Positions 15,017 to 23,378 are shown, counted from the first letter of the stretch. The stretch is 64,000 nt of DNA from Bacillus sp. FJAT-45037 (GCF_002797325.1 NZ_KZ454938.1:570267-634266); one strand, 5' to 3'. Notes: a model not told the origin generated them from the sequence alone. Translations and numbers: made by a program.

Positions 15017-15787
15017 TTAATAATATAGTCCGCCATTCCCTTTACCATGACCACGAATCTCTAACCACACACTACTAGGTCTGTAAGATAACGCTAAGCT
15101 AGTTTGATGATTTGTACGATTACCTGAGACATATCTTGAACCTATAGTTATATCAGCGTTAGTAGATCTTGTTACAATCAAATATGAAATTCCAGGACCA
15201 ATTGCAGTTTGTTCGCTGATATTTAAAATTAGCGCTGTAGAAGGAGGGTTAAATGAAGGTGATGATGTAGAACTTTTTTGGTTAAAAGTAAATGTTCTAA
15301 TTAATCTTCCTGACATAATTGAAACTTCATCAGAATTATTACTAGTTAATGAAACTTTGTCAAAGTCATTCTTTACTACATTATATTCATCAAGTTTTAA
15401 TGGTTTTTTTGAAATGAATATCTTCCAATCCTTATTAAATTTCACTAGATCATATGGTATTTGTAATGTAGCACTGTTGTATTCAACTTCAACTAAATAT
15501 GTATAATGATCTTCATCAATTTTCTCTTCGCTTAATAAAGTATAATTAACTAAAGGATCATTTTCAATAGATTGTTTATAACTTGAAATAGCTTCTGTAA
15601 CAGCGGTAAAGCGTTCATCCCTAACATAATTAACATACTCTTCGACGTTACCCTCTACTACAGCATCAAGAGCTTTAATTAGTGTTTCTTCTGGACCTTC
15701 AAATGTACTGGCAAAGACATTCGTGGAAATTGTAAGAAAAAGTAAAAGAGCAAAACTTGAACAAAATAATAGTCTAACAGTTTTCAT
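15017..15787 (-). CDS. Secreted protein, hypothetical
   Basis: 256 residues from ATG 15787, preferred over a GTG 9 nt upstream because AAAGGGAG lies 8 nt before the ATG. A classic signal peptide (MKTVRLLFCSSFALLLFLT, with ISTNVFA-S cleavage) makes it an exported protein. The mature part has an N-terminal domain with EGPEETLIKALDAVVEGNVEEY, resembling NTF2/DUF4878-type folds (helix, then strands with LVEVEYNSATLQIP and DWKIF). A Ser-rich linker (SSTSSPSFNPPST) leads to a C-terminal beta domain (ALSYRPSSVWLEIRGHGKGNGG). Family not recognised. Its 3' end comes 22 nt from the toxin relic, so it could be an accessory of a lost toxin locus. Confidence 0.7.
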   Translation of the reverse strand: MKTVRLLFCSSFALLLFLTISTNVFASTFEGPEETLIKALDAVVEGNVEEYVNYVRDERFTAVTEAISSYKQSIENDPLVNYTLLSEEKIDEDHYTYLVEVEYNSATLQIPYDLVKFNKDWKIFISKKPLKLDEYNVVKNDFDKVSLTSNNSDEVSIMSGRLIRTFTFNQKSSTSSPSFNPPSTALILNISEQTAIGPGISYLIVTRSTNADITIGSRYVSGNRTNHQTSLALSYRPSSVWLEIRGHGKGNGGLYY

Positions 15788-15913
15788 TTTCAACACTCCC
15801 TTTTTCTAGTAATTACCAAATGATAATAACATTTTTTCTACAACAATGCTAGTTTTTTTGAGTAATAAACGCTTAGAAGGGCTCTTATTGCGATTTTAAG
15901 CGAAATAAACACG

Positions 15914-15956
15914 AAAAAAGCTCCAAAATGGCCCAGGAGCCAAAATGGGGCTTTTT
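15914..15956. terminator. Two-level hairpin, terminator-like
   Basis: Outer stem AAAAAGCTCC / GGGGCTTTTT encloses an inner TGGC / GCCA stem. U-runs flank both sides, so it could terminate in either direction, but no gene now ends at it. Confidence 0.5.
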
Positions 15957-16156
15957 AAACGACAAAAATCACTATCCTTGAAAGGAAGTAGTCATTTTAA
16001 GTATTACCAAAATAAAGTATACTCACTGACATTTCCTAAATGCAAGGTTAAGGTTTTTTGGTTTCCTTGATGGCAACCTTTTTAGCCTTTAGGCAATAAC
16101 GTAAAATCTATAAATTTAGAAAGAAAAATATAAAGATCGAACCCCTTTTAAGATAT

Positions 16157-16169
16157 GGTGCCTGTCACC
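16157..16169. repeat. REP core fragment
   Basis: GGTGCCTGTCACC, the core of the dispersed REP-like element in near-palindromic form, without the rest of the unit. Confidence 0.55.
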
Positions 16170-16305
16170 ACCCGGAATTCCACGAATTTTGTCGAGTGAA
16201 AATAAAGAATAGTCTGTTTGTTCACTTCAAATCCAAGTCAAAGTCCCAATTTTTCGATGAACTTAATGATGACTAGTGGTATGTTTAGTGGCTGTATTCA
16301 ATAAA

Positions 16306-16337
16306 CAAAAGCGATGCTGTAATCAGCATCGCTTTTG
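16306..16337 (+). terminator. Terminator-like hairpin (AAAAGCGATGCT family), copy 2
   Basis: CAAAAGCGATGCTG / CAGCATCGCTTTTG with a TAAT loop. Same family as 14379-14410. Confidence 0.7.
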
Positions 16338-16476
16338 TTACGCTTATTTTTGCTGTTTGATTAAGTCTGCTTGATCTCTATCTCTCCTAGAAAAGATGTT
16401 TTGACTATATAATGGAATGGACATGACTTTTAGGTAAGTAGCTAAATTAAGCAAAGAAGAATTGGGGAGATGTATT

Positions 16477-16893
16477 TTGAGAAGATTAATCATAACATTG
16501 ATTCTAGTTGGTGTGATCATCAGTGGTTGTATGTCTTTTGGAGAAACCATGGTGTTATTAGATGAGTCGATCGAGCGTGTGGATATCTCTGTGTCAAATG
16601 GGGTTGGTGAGATAAATGACGAGGTTTTTGTATCCTATACGGACAAGAAGTCGATTCAAGTATTTGAAAGTGTCATAACGAATGCACGGGAGGATCAAGT
16701 GGATGTGAGTATGACCCCAGATTACGACCTCGTTGTTTCTTATGGCGACAACTTCCCCTCTCATGCGATCTATGTCTGGCTGGGAGAAGCGGGAGAGGAA
16801 AGCGTGCTCTCTTATCTAGCAGGAGACGGCGAGACGTATGTGGCAGATGCTCAGGCGACAGAAGAGTTGCGAGCGTTGTTGGAGCTTGAATGA
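16477..16893 (+). CDS. Lipoprotein, hypothetical
   Basis: 138 residues from TTG 16477, placed 8 nt after GGGGAG; the longer frame from TTG 16462 would put the ribosome site inside the coding sequence. The N-terminus MRRLIITLILVGVIISGC is a lipoprotein signal with lipobox IISGC, so the protein should be anchored on the outer face of the membrane. The mature part is acidic (ERVDISVSNGVGEINDEVF, DEVFVSYTDKKSIQVFESVI) and of unknown family. A decayed paralogue tip lies at 14520-14576. Followed after 6 nt by a peptidase remnant. Confidence 0.7.
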   Translation: MRRLIITLILVGVIISGCMSFGETMVLLDESIERVDISVSNGVGEINDEVFVSYTDKKSIQVFESVITNAREDQVDVSMTPDYDLVVSYGDNFPSHAIYVWLGEAGEESVLSYLAGDGETYVADAQATEELRALLELE

Positions 16894-16899
16894 TGACGA

Positions 16900-17094
16900 G
16901 TGCTTAAATCGAAAAGGATGTTTACAAGGGATAGACATATTCTAGCTATTTCTGGTGGTGGCTTTTCTGAAGAGGCTCATGCTTACATTGATGGTTATTT
17001 ATTGGAAATCCCAAAAAAACAAAGACCTTTAAAGATTGCGTTCGTTGCGACAGCCAGTAATGATGCACAAGGGTATATTGATAATGTGACGTGA
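16900..17094 (+). pseudogene. S51 peptidase E-like remnant (N-terminal quarter)
   Basis: 64 codons from a GTG, containing RDRHILAISGGGFSEEAHA and PLKIAFVATASNDAQGYID, the first strands of the peptidase S51 (dipeptidase E/cyanophycinase-like) fold; LAISGGGFS is the usual beginning. Full members are about 200-240 residues, with the catalytic Ser, His and Asp downstream; here a TGA stops the frame after YIDNVT and a terminator repeat follows. So the gene is truncated and surely inactive. Confidence 0.75.
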
Positions 17095-17138
17095 AGGCTT
17101 AAGAAATAGCATAGTAAGTATAACTGAATAGAAAGCGC

Positions 17139-17185
17139 AAACCCAAGGCCCTGACCATGACTCAGTTTATCGCCTTGGGTTTTTC
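17139..17185 (+). terminator. Dispersed terminator-like hairpin, copy 1
   Basis: AAACCCAAGGC / GCCTTGGGTTT with T-tail, preceded by AACTGAATAGAAAGCG. Related copies lie at 18464, 20801, 22225 and 25603. Confidence 0.75.
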
Positions 17186-17496
17186 TTATTTAAATTCAAC
17201 GCTAACGTATCTTCCAAACAATTCGAATTACCCGTATTAGAAAGTTACATTTGGACGGAGGAAACCATTCACGCTGCATCTAAAGAAATGAGAAGGATTT
17301 CGTCGGCTTATGTAGAAAGTAATTTCACCAACATGTAATCGAAGTCATTTCCCTTCACATTCAAAACTCCTAACTATCTCTCATCCATTCTATCCACGAT
17401 CTTCTTGCCCCACTGCTTACCAAAAACAATCATCCACAAACTCCCAACCAACTTCAATCCAATCATGCTAAAATAACTGAAAGGATGACTTCAAAG
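17186..17496. other. Upstream flank of the first Rpn-type gene
   Basis: No gene. GGATTTCGTCGGCTTATGTAG at 17293-17313 recurs upstream of the second Rpn-type gene (25696), marking the left end of a 1.1-kb duplication. The rest shows nothing I can name. Confidence 0.4.
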
Positions 17497-18399
17497 ATGC
17501 AGGAAAGAACCAAAATTGCATATAATAATTATGATATTATCTTTCGCCACATGACCGAACAATTCAAGAATAAGGCACTTGATTTTTATGGGATCAAAAC
17601 GGCTCCTATTGTTAGAGTTGAACCGACTGATCTGCCAACTATTACAGTCAACGATCGCAGAATGGATTTTATGTTTCTCTTAGCCGATGACACCTATTTA
17701 CATCTAGAGTTCCAGACAACGTACCATGAAAAGGACTTAGATCGTTTTCTGCAGTATGATGTCAGTGCATATGAGCGATACCAGAAGCCGATTCACACGG
17801 TGATCATTTACGGAGCCAATATAGAAAGCGCGTGTACGAGTAAAAATTATGGTTCCGTTAGCTACAAAACGGATATAATTTTAATGAAGGAATATGATGG
17901 TGATCAAGTCCTTTTAAACCTTTGGACAAAGATTGAGAATGGTGAAAAGTTGACGGAGATTGATGAGCTTCATCTCATGTTTGTCCCTTTAATGAAGAGC
18001 GAGGCAAACCGATCTGAGCGAGCAATTGAGACCGTAGAATTAGTCAAAAGAATTGATGATGAAGACCAACAAATAAAGTTAATGGCAGCGATTATCGCGA
18101 TCAGTGATAAATTCATCGATAAAGAATATGTGGAAAAACTGATGGAGGTGTTACATATGGCAAGAGTTATGAGATTAGCGGAGGAAAGAGCAGAGATACG
18201 TATCCAACAAGACAACATTGTTTCTTTCTTACAAGGTCGATTTGGAATGGATGTGAAGCAGATACAAGAAGAGGTAAAAAAGATTATAGAAATTGATGCG
18301 CTTAATTCGTTATTGTATGAATTATATCGTATAAGTGACCGTCAAAAAGCGATTGAACTAATTGAAGCTGCGGTAGGAAAGCAGAACAGATCTAGGTAA
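17497..18399 (+). CDS. PDDEXK_2 / Rpn-family recombination-promoting nuclease (putative transposase), copy 1
   Basis: 300 residues from ATG 17497 (MQERTKIAYNNYDIIFRHM); AAAGGA lies 11 nt before it, and the second copy starts at the equivalent codon. The nuclease core reads RRMDFMFLLADDTYLHLEFQ: D in RRMDF and the E-F-Q of LHLEFQT form the PD-(D/E)XQ-like site, followed by YERYQKPIHTVIIYG. The second half is helical (LVKRIDDEDQQIKLMAAI). PF12784-type proteins of about 300 residues belong with RpnA-E, which promote RecA-independent recombination in E. coli. Stand-alone; ends before a hairpin. Intact, unlike its copy at 25845. Confidence 0.88.
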   Translation: MQERTKIAYNNYDIIFRHMTEQFKNKALDFYGIKTAPIVRVEPTDLPTITVNDRRMDFMFLLADDTYLHLEFQTTYHEKDLDRFLQYDVSAYERYQKPIHTVIIYGANIESACTSKNYGSVSYKTDIILMKEYDGDQVLLNLWTKIENGEKLTEIDELHLMFVPLMKSEANRSERAIETVELVKRIDDEDQQIKLMAAIIAISDKFIDKEYVEKLMEVLHMARVMRLAEERAEIRIQQDNIVSFLQGRFGMDVKQIQEEVKKIIEIDALNSLLYELYRISDRQKAIELIEAAVGKQNRSR

Positions 18400-18463
18400 T
18401 TGAGGTAGAGGATCATAGTGATGTGAGAGTATGAGAGGACCATTCAGTAGTAATAAAACGTAT

Positions 18464-18504
18464 AAAACCAAGACAAAGGGAAACCCCTGGCGCCTTGGTT
18501 TTTA
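18464..18504 (+). terminator. Dispersed terminator-like hairpin, copy 2
   Basis: AAAACCAAG / CTTGGTTTT with inner loop and T-tail; serves the Rpn-type gene and may also end the convergent DUF2200 gene. Confidence 0.65.
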
Positions 18505-18548
18505 ATAGTATCATTTATTAGGGGACAGACAACTTAGAGATATAGAAA

Positions 18549-18899
18549 TCATCCCCTCAAAATCTTCTCCATCGCTTTTCCTTTTGCTAGTTCATCGATC
18601 AACTTATCCAAATAACGAATTTCCTGCATCGTTGGTTCTTCAATCTCTTCTACTCGGACGCCACAGATCACACCTTTGATAAGTGAACGTGAAGGATTCA
18701 GTTTCGGAGCTTTCGCAAAGAAGGTTTCAAAGTCTGTCTCGTCCTCAAGTAGTGCTGCGAACTCTTCCTCGCTATACCCTGTCAACCAATAAATGATCTC
18801 GTCAACTTCTTCTTTCGTCCGACCTTTTCGCTCTACTTTTGCAATATAGAGGGGATAGACTCTTGCGACACTCATTGTGTAGATTTTATGTTTGGTCAT
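18549..18899 (-). CDS. DUF2200 family protein
   Basis: 116 residues starting [21 protein letters not shown], the unmistakable DUF2200 opening, followed by KAERKGRT-like [22 protein letters not shown] and the late [35 protein letters not shown] precedes the ATG at 18899. The family is small, cytosolic and of unknown function, often listed with the YdhG/DUF1801 type of metabolic orphan genes. Monocistronic on the minus strand. Length is normal for the family. Confidence 0.9.
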   Translation of the reverse strand: MTKHKIYTMSVARVYPLYIAKVERKGRTKEEVDEIIYWLTGYSEEEFAALLEDETDFETFFAKAPKLNPSRSLIKGVICGVRVEEIEEPTMQEIRYLDKLIDELAKGKAMEKILRG

Positions 18900-19173
18900 G
18901 TAAAGTCCTTTCTTAAATCGTTTTCTTTATTATAGTTTGAAAAAGACGTCAGTGCCAGGAACTACATTATGGTTTACTTACTGATTATGGTTCGATACTG
19001 TGATTTTAAACAATTATTGATAGATAAGTGACAAAAAACCTATTATTCAACGAACGGATACTTCAAAGAAAGAAGTTAGGCTCTTTTTTCGTGAGAGAGC
19101 ATCTGATAAGTAATATTCCCGAAATTACACACACTAGAATGGATGTTGGAAAACTGTTATTGGAGGAATTATT

Positions 19174-19698
19174 TTGAAACTGTCGTTAATGAAATATTTA
19201 ATAGTTGCAGTGGTCATAGTTTTGTTTATGTTTAATAACTCATTTGGAGTAAACGCAATGTCTCATGAACAAAAACAGATTGAGGACTTTATTAATGAGA
19301 ATAACTATATCACCGCTGAAGAAGCGACCAAGCAGTATGAACAACAGATTGGTAAAGCCATTTCTCTTCCTAAAAGATTACCTTTTGAGCCTACCCATCG
19401 TTTCGGTCACGTGGATGAAGAAGGTCGCTTAAAATTGCATTATATGAAGTATGATGATCAACAGGATACTCTGGATTTCATATTATATGTGATGTCTGAA
19501 CCTGAGTTTGGTAAACATAATTTATCGAATGATAAAATGGTCAAGTTACGTAACGGGTCTGAAGCATACTATAGAGAAATCCCAAATGTTCTTCTCACAT
19601 TATCTCTTAAGAAATGCGGAACGGGCTATATACTTGGAGGCAGTGAAACGGATAATTTAAATTTGAAAGTGTTATTAGAGACGGCTGAATCGATTTAA
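19174..19698 (+). CDS. Exported protein, hypothetical
   Basis: 174 residues from TTG 19174, with GGAGG 7 nt upstream. The signal peptide is MKLSLMKYLIVAVVIVLFMF followed by NNSFGVNA-MS. The mature protein has EQKQIEDFINENNYITAEEATK, then a beta-rich part (LPKRLPFEPTHRFGHVDEEG, LKLHYMKYDDQQDTLDFILY) and KCGTGYILGG near the end. This is reminiscent of DUF4367-like anchored domains but not a firm match. No partner gene nearby. Confidence 0.7.
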   Translation: MKLSLMKYLIVAVVIVLFMFNNSFGVNAMSHEQKQIEDFINENNYITAEEATKQYEQQIGKAISLPKRLPFEPTHRFGHVDEEGRLKLHYMKYDDQQDTLDFILYVMSEPEFGKHNLSNDKMVKLRNGSEAYYREIPNVLLTLSLKKCGTGYILGGSETDNLNLKVLLETAESI

Positions 19699-19749
19699 TT
19701 GATATTCAACGAGCGGGTAGCAATTGAATAAGAACAATACATTAAAGAC

Positions 19750-19781
19750 AAAAAAGCTTTGGGATATTCTCAGGCTTTTTT
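19750..19781 (+). terminator. Weak terminator
   Basis: AAAAAAGC / GCTTTTTT arms around an 16-nt loop downstream of the exported-protein gene; short stem. Confidence 0.5.
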
Positions 19782-19916
19782 GTGTGCTAGTGACACTGTT
19801 GATTCTCTTTTTAGTTAGGCAACAAAACCATATGTCATTTGAGCTGCACTTCGGATTGTCTTAACATTAAAGGAAAACCCCTGTTGCTATTCTCGAAAAA
19901 AAGATAATAATCTGTA

Positions 19917-19947
19917 TTGACCTTCACGTTGCGTCAAGGTGTACAGT
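19917..19947 (+). promoter_or_regulatory. MerR-type promoter with 19-bp spacer and dyad operator
   Basis: TTGACC (19917-19922) and TACAGT (19942-19947) are separated by 19 bp, the over-long spacing that MerR-family activators correct by twisting DNA. The spacer contains a dyad, ACCTTCACG...CGTCAAGGT (19920-19940). It lies directly upstream of the Mta-like gene, implying autoregulation. Confidence 0.88.
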
Positions 19948-19969
19948 AAAGATGTCAGGAGGTGCTGAG

Positions 19970-20728
19970 ATGGAATATACCGTTCAAAAGCTGGGGCAGC
20001 TAGCTGGGGTTAGTGCGCGGACGCTTCGGTATTACGATGAAATTGATATTCTGAAACCAGCCAGGATCAATTCGTCGGGGTACCGTATTTACGGGCAGGA
20101 AGAGGTAGACCGTTTGCAACAAATATTGTTTTACAAAGAACTTGGCGTCGGGCTCGAGCAAATTAAAGAGATATTGTGCGATCCTTCCTTTGACGCTGTC
20201 GCAGCGCTACAATCGCACTACGGTGAGCTTCTTGACAGAAAAAAGCAGCTGGAGCGTTTGATTGTGAATGTGGAAAAAACGATTTCAGCGCAAAGAGGAG
20301 AGAGGATCATGTCCGATCAGGAGAAATTTGAAGGTTTTAAGAAGCAGTTAATAGAAAAGAATGAGAAGATGTACGGGGACGAGGTACGCGAAAAGTACGG
20401 AGAGGAAGCTGTGGAACAATCGAATCAAGTCATGAAAAATATGACCAAAGAGCAGCACGAAGCCGTTACGCGCCTTAGCGAAGAGGTGAATGAAGCGTTA
20501 CGTCTTGCGATGAAAACAGGAGATCCAGCAGGCGAGCTAGCACAAAAAGCGGCCGATTTGCATAAGCAATGGATCAACTTTTACTGGGGACAATACAGCA
20601 AAGACGCGCACTTGGGTCTTGCGCAAATGTATGTCAGCGATGAGAGATTTACAGCCTATTATGACAAAATAGAGCCAGGGGCTGCGGTATTTCTACGCGA
20701 TGCGATTGCGGTTTACACAAGCAAATGA
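19970..20728 (+). CDS. mta: MerR-family TipAS-domain transcription activator, Mta-like
   Basis: 252 residues from ATG 19970; AGGAGG is 8 nt before it, whereas the earlier ATG at 19952 precedes the ribosome site. Residues 1-70 are a MerR winged helix (YTVQKLGQLAGVSARTLRYYDE, then GYRIYGQEEVDRLQQILFYKELG), followed by a dimerisation coiled coil and a TipAS drug-sensing domain from about residue 115 (EVREKYGEEAVEQSNQVMK to FLRDAIAVYTSK). B. subtilis Mta has the same plan and activates multidrug efflux genes bmr and blt. No efflux gene is adjacent here. GC content and codon choice (GCG, CGC, CTT) look higher than in the neighbours, a hint of transfer. Confidence 0.92.
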   Translation: MEYTVQKLGQLAGVSARTLRYYDEIDILKPARINSSGYRIYGQEEVDRLQQILFYKELGVGLEQIKEILCDPSFDAVAALQSHYGELLDRKKQLERLIVNVEKTISAQRGERIMSDQEKFEGFKKQLIEKNEKMYGDEVREKYGEEAVEQSNQVMKNMTKEQHEAVTRLSEEVNEALRLAMKTGDPAGELAQKAADLHKQWINFYWGQYSKDAHLGLAQMYVSDERFTAYYDKIEPGAAVFLRDAIAVYTSK

Positions 20729-20800
20729 TAACAGAATTTTATTGTGAGGCTCTTTTCGGAAAAGTAAGGTATGACTTAAAGACGTAGTGAATAAAAAGCG

Positions 20801-20839
20801 AAACCTCAAGGCCTCTTCTAGTTTAAGGCCTTGGGGTTT
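20801..20839 (+). terminator. Dispersed terminator-like hairpin, copy 3
   Basis: AAACCTCAAGGCC / GGCCTTGGGGTTT after the Mta-like gene. Preceded by GAATAAAAAGCG as in copies 1 and 5. The remaining sequence to 21058 holds AT-rich promoter-like sequence for the Fic gene and no other gene. Confidence 0.75.
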
Positions 20840-21058
20840 ATGTAGTATTGAGGCGAGTTTATTTCGATGGACTTGAGCATGGTTGAATATTCGAATATCT
20901 CGTATAAATTATTTGAGAAAAAAGAAGTAGAATCCGTCACCGTTTTATCCCGCACCACACTCCATCTCAGGTTATTATTTAACAGTAATTATCGTTATAA
21001 TGTTAATTATAGTATAATAAGATAAAAATGAGTTAAAAATGATCGTTAGGAGGGTGAG

Positions 21059-22159
21059 ATGAAAAGACCTTATCAATTACCGATGCTACCAATCTCCTTT
21101 GAAGCGGAAACAGAGTTAGCTTTTTATAAAAAGGTGACTGAGGCTTCCACTAAATTGGAGAAACTTAAACAGAAACTGCGATATTCCCTTGTAAATGAAT
21201 CTTTCTTGCAACTCCTTACCCTACAGGAATCTGTGCAATCGACAAGGATTGAAGGTACACAAGTCACATTTAGTGAAATGCTAGAAGATCAAATTGAAGA
21301 GGGGACAGATTGGGAAAAAGTCGAAGTGAGAAACTACCAACGAGCGATGAAACTTGGTGTAGAGGCTATACAAACTGGATATCCTCTTACTCAAAGATTG
21401 ATAAGAGACATGCATCGTATTCTTATGGAGGATGGTCGCGGTTCAACGGGTAGTGCCGGTGAGTACAGGAAAATACAAAACTTTATAGGGCCTACTAAAG
21501 ACATGAAAGATGCTTCCTACATCCCACCTGAACCACAAAAAATGCATGATTATATGTCGAACTTAGAGTTTTTTATTAATGGCTCTCCGTATCAAGAATT
21601 AGAAGAGACTCTACATCCGTTAATTAAGAATGCAATTATTCATGCACAATTTGAATCCATTCACCCTTTTTTGGATGGAAATGGTCGTTTAGGTAGAATA
21701 TTAATCGTTTTATACCTATTGCAAACTAATATTATCGACTCTCCGTTCTTCTTTATTAGTGAAGAACTAGAAAAAGAAAGGTTCAAATATTATGCTCTTT
21801 TGAATGGTATGCGTTCGATTGGGAAGTCTGCTCCGGATTGGAAGAGTTGGATATTGTTTTTCCTTGAAGCAACTAATCGAATGGCAGATCAACAATATCG
21901 TAAGCTCGATCAAGCTGAACAATTGTTCCAAAGAGGAATTGACCAACTGACTCAACCATCTACTAAAAAAGTATGGGAGACCCTTTTTGAATTACCTGTT
22001 GCAACAGTCTCACAAATTCAACTAAAAACAGATCTAGCTCCAGCTACGATCCGTCGAAGCCTACGTGAGTTAGTACAATTAAATCTGGTATTTGTGGATG
22101 ATCGTAAGAGAAATCGACGCTACTATCATTACGATCTAATAAGCATCATGAGTAAATAA
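21059..22159 (+). CDS. Fic-family protein (AMPylase type) with C-terminal winged helix
   Basis: 366 residues, ATG preceded by AGGAGGGTGAG. The catalytic Fic motif HPFLDGNGRLGR is complete at 202-213: His202 acts as base, and the DGNGR loop binds the nucleotide phosphates. An inhibitory motif of the (S/T)XXXE(G/N) kind, STRIEG, sits at 61-66, N-terminal to the Fic core, as in self-inhibited class II Fic proteins. The C-terminal 70 residues (VATVSQIQLKTDLAPATIRR) form a winged helix-turn-helix. Such Fic proteins transfer AMP to a target hydroxyl; the target is unknown. Palindromic AT-rich sequence upstream (20985-21020) would suit autoregulation. Not part of an evident toxin-antitoxin pair. Confidence 0.93.
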   Translation: MKRPYQLPMLPISFEAETELAFYKKVTEASTKLEKLKQKLRYSLVNESFLQLLTLQESVQSTRIEGTQVTFSEMLEDQIEEGTDWEKVEVRNYQRAMKLGVEAIQTGYPLTQRLIRDMHRILMEDGRGSTGSAGEYRKIQNFIGPTKDMKDASYIPPEPQKMHDYMSNLEFFINGSPYQELEETLHPLIKNAIIHAQFESIHPFLDGNGRLGRILIVLYLLQTNIIDSPFFFISEELEKERFKYYALLNGMRSIGKSAPDWKSWILFFLEATNRMADQQYRKLDQAEQLFQRGIDQLTQPSTKKVWETLFELPVATVSQIQLKTDLAPATIRRSLRELVQLNLVFVDDRKRNRRYYHYDLISIMSK

Positions 22160-22224
22160 GTATGTTACAGTACTTATCAATATCTATTACATTGCGATCT
22201 TCAAGCTTATTAGACACGTAACGT

Positions 22225-22263
22225 AACCCCAAGACCTTGACTCAATCTGTGGCCTTGGGGTTT
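22225..22263 (+). terminator. Dispersed terminator-like hairpin, copy 4
   Basis: AACCCCAAGACC / GGCCTTGGGGTTT after the Fic gene; also lies just past the end of the convergent minus-strand gene, so it can serve both. Confidence 0.7.
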
Positions 22264-22301
22264 CATTATGTGTAGGTGAATTGATATTATCCGTTGTTCT
22301 T

Positions 22302-22685
22302 TTAGTAGCGCTTTGACAAGATCACAAACGAAGTGAATACGGTTATGATCGTTAATGTTGCTAACAGGCATACCGTCTGATAGCCAGTTAAGTTTATGAA
22401 GTCTAGTTGAAAAAGAAGCATGAAAATCAACATATAGCCTAAGATAAAGAAATAACTAAAGAACATGCCTCTTTCACGAATTCGTTTAGACCGTTCATCA
22501 TTCTCTTTAAACTGTGGATATAAATATGCGAGACAAAAAGCCATGACAGCTGTCCCAACAAAGATCAGCTCATGCCCAACAAAAAAATTGCCAGAGGCTA
22601 TACTAGCATAGGTGATCAGTAAGCTATACATGGAAAATACAATGCCATTAATGAAGAAAAACCTTCTCCCCACTTTACTACTCAT
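22302..22685 (-). CDS. Four-TM membrane protein (DUF2178-like) paired with Xre regulator
   Basis: 127 residues with four hydrophobic segments (FFINGIVFSMYSLLITYAS, LIFVGTAVMAFCLAYLYP, FFSYFFILGYMLIFMLLF, TVCLLATLTIITVFTSFVI). The charged loop PQFKENDERSKRIRERG between helices 2 and 3 is typical of small membrane proteins encoded next to Xre regulators of YozG type. Start ATG 22685 lies 23 nt after the regulator stop, with GGGG 11 nt upstream. Co-transcription with the regulator from the promoter at 22941-22970 is likely. Function unknown. The duplicated regulator at 24618 lacks this partner; only the first 5-6 nt of it are repeated there. Confidence 0.72.
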   Translation of the reverse strand: MSSKVGRRFFFINGIVFSMYSLLITYASIASGNFFVGHELIFVGTAVMAFCLAYLYPQFKENDERSKRIRERGMFFSYFFILGYMLIFMLLFQLDFINLTGYQTVCLLATLTIITVFTSFVILSKRY

Positions 22686-22708
22686 TTGCCTGACATCCCC
22701 TTTCTCTT

Positions 22709-22912
22709 CTATTCATCTTCATCATCTATAAGGAAAACTTTCTCTACGATTGTGTTAAAGCTGCGTGCAATCTCGATGGCTAAAGGCAATGAAGGGTTAT
22801 AACGCCCTTTTTCAATTGAAATAATAGTCTGTCGGGACACGCCAAGCATGTTGGCTAAATGTTCCTGAGATATTCCATGTTCTTGCCTGAATTCCTTGAT
22901 CCGATTTTTCAT
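22709..22912 (-). CDS. Xre-family HTH regulator, copy 1
   Basis: 67 residues, MKNRIKEFRQEHGISQEHLA with LGVSRQTIISIEKGRYNPSL as the helix-turn-helix and a tail VEKVFLIDDEDE. This is the YozG/YgzD type of minimal Xre regulator, usually auto-regulated and controlling an adjacent membrane protein. The promoter at 22941-22970 contains a perfect inverted repeat in its spacer. RBS GGAAAGAG precedes the ATG at 22912 by about 8 nt. Only a handful of residues differ from copy 2 at 24618. Confidence 0.92.
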   Translation of the reverse strand: MKNRIKEFRQEHGISQEHLANMLGVSRQTIISIEKGRYNPSLPLAIEIARSFNTIVEKVFLIDDEDE

Positions 22913-22940
22913 ATCATCACTCTTTCCTCTCTACACAACT

Positions 22941-22970
22941 ATTGTAGTGTAAAGGTTACTTTACTGTCAA
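22941..22970 (-). promoter_or_regulatory. Promoter and operator of Xre regulator copy 1
   Basis: On the minus strand TTGACA (22965-22970) and TACAAT (22941-22946) are 18 bp apart. The spacer contains the palindrome GTAAAGTAACCTTTAC (22949-22964), and another GTAAAGTA lies upstream, suggesting a repressor binding site that covers the promoter. This stretch is missing in the second copy of the segment. Confidence 0.75.
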
Positions 22971-23108
22971 GGGTACTTTACATGGTTGGCAGAGAAAGCC
23001 TCCGCTTGACTCAAGTCATCAACATCTCACCCATTCACTTCTGATGGTAAAATGACAGCAGTAGCAGTGAGATCGGCTTGTCAATTACATAATAAAGGAG
23101 AGCTATCA

Positions 23109-23378
23109 ATGAACCCTTGGAATGCTCGTTTTCAAGATGAGAACTATATTTACGGTACCGAACCGAATGTGTTTTTGGCGGAAACGCAGAAGAGACTTCA
23201 ATTATCAGGAGATGCGTTGGCCATTGCAGAAGGCGAAGGACGCAATGCAGTGTTTTTAGCCGAGCAAGGAATGAATGTGACGACGGAGTTATGGGTGTCA
23301 GACCCTCGACACAGTGATGCTGCACTGAATTGGGGGACAGGCACCGTAGTCAGGCACCGTAGTCAAGGAATGGTCTAG
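23109..23378 (+). pseudogene. SAM-methyltransferase, truncated copy
   Basis: From ATG 23109 (AAAGGAGAGCTATCA before it) the first 58-60 codons match the intact gene at 24926 (WNARFQDENYIYGTEPNVFL against WNTRFQNENYIFGTEPNVFL). Identity stops at about 23282, right before a REP-like unit, and the frame then reads repeat-derived codons (LWVSDPRHSDAALNWGTGT) to a TAG at 23378. Only motif I and its surroundings (ALAIAEGEGRNAVFLAEQG) remain, so it is inactive. Confidence 0.85.
23294..23364 (+). repeat. REP-like dispersed repeat, copy 3
   Basis: GGTGTCAGACCCTCGACACA, then GTGATGCTGCACTGAATTGG and GGGACAGGCACC, followed by a short tandem CGTAGTCAGGCACCGTAGTC. It sits at the exact breakpoint of the truncated methyltransferase. 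Confidence 0.82.

Larger units (their letters stand above)
15788..16476. other. Long intergenic region with hairpins and REP fragment
   Basis: No gene found in about 690 nt. It holds a two-level hairpin at 15914-15956, a REP fragment at 16157-16169, the terminator-like hairpin at 16306-16337 and the segment shared with 14290-14410. The content looks like debris of deleted genes. Confidence 0.4.
22682..23282. repeat. Segmental duplication B, copy 1 (Xre regulator + methyltransferase start)
   Basis: Almost base-for-base the same as 24592-25098, apart from about 90 nt (roughly 22935-23028) absent from copy 2. Copy 1 ends abruptly 168-175 nt into the methyltransferase at a REP-like repeat. Confidence 0.85.
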
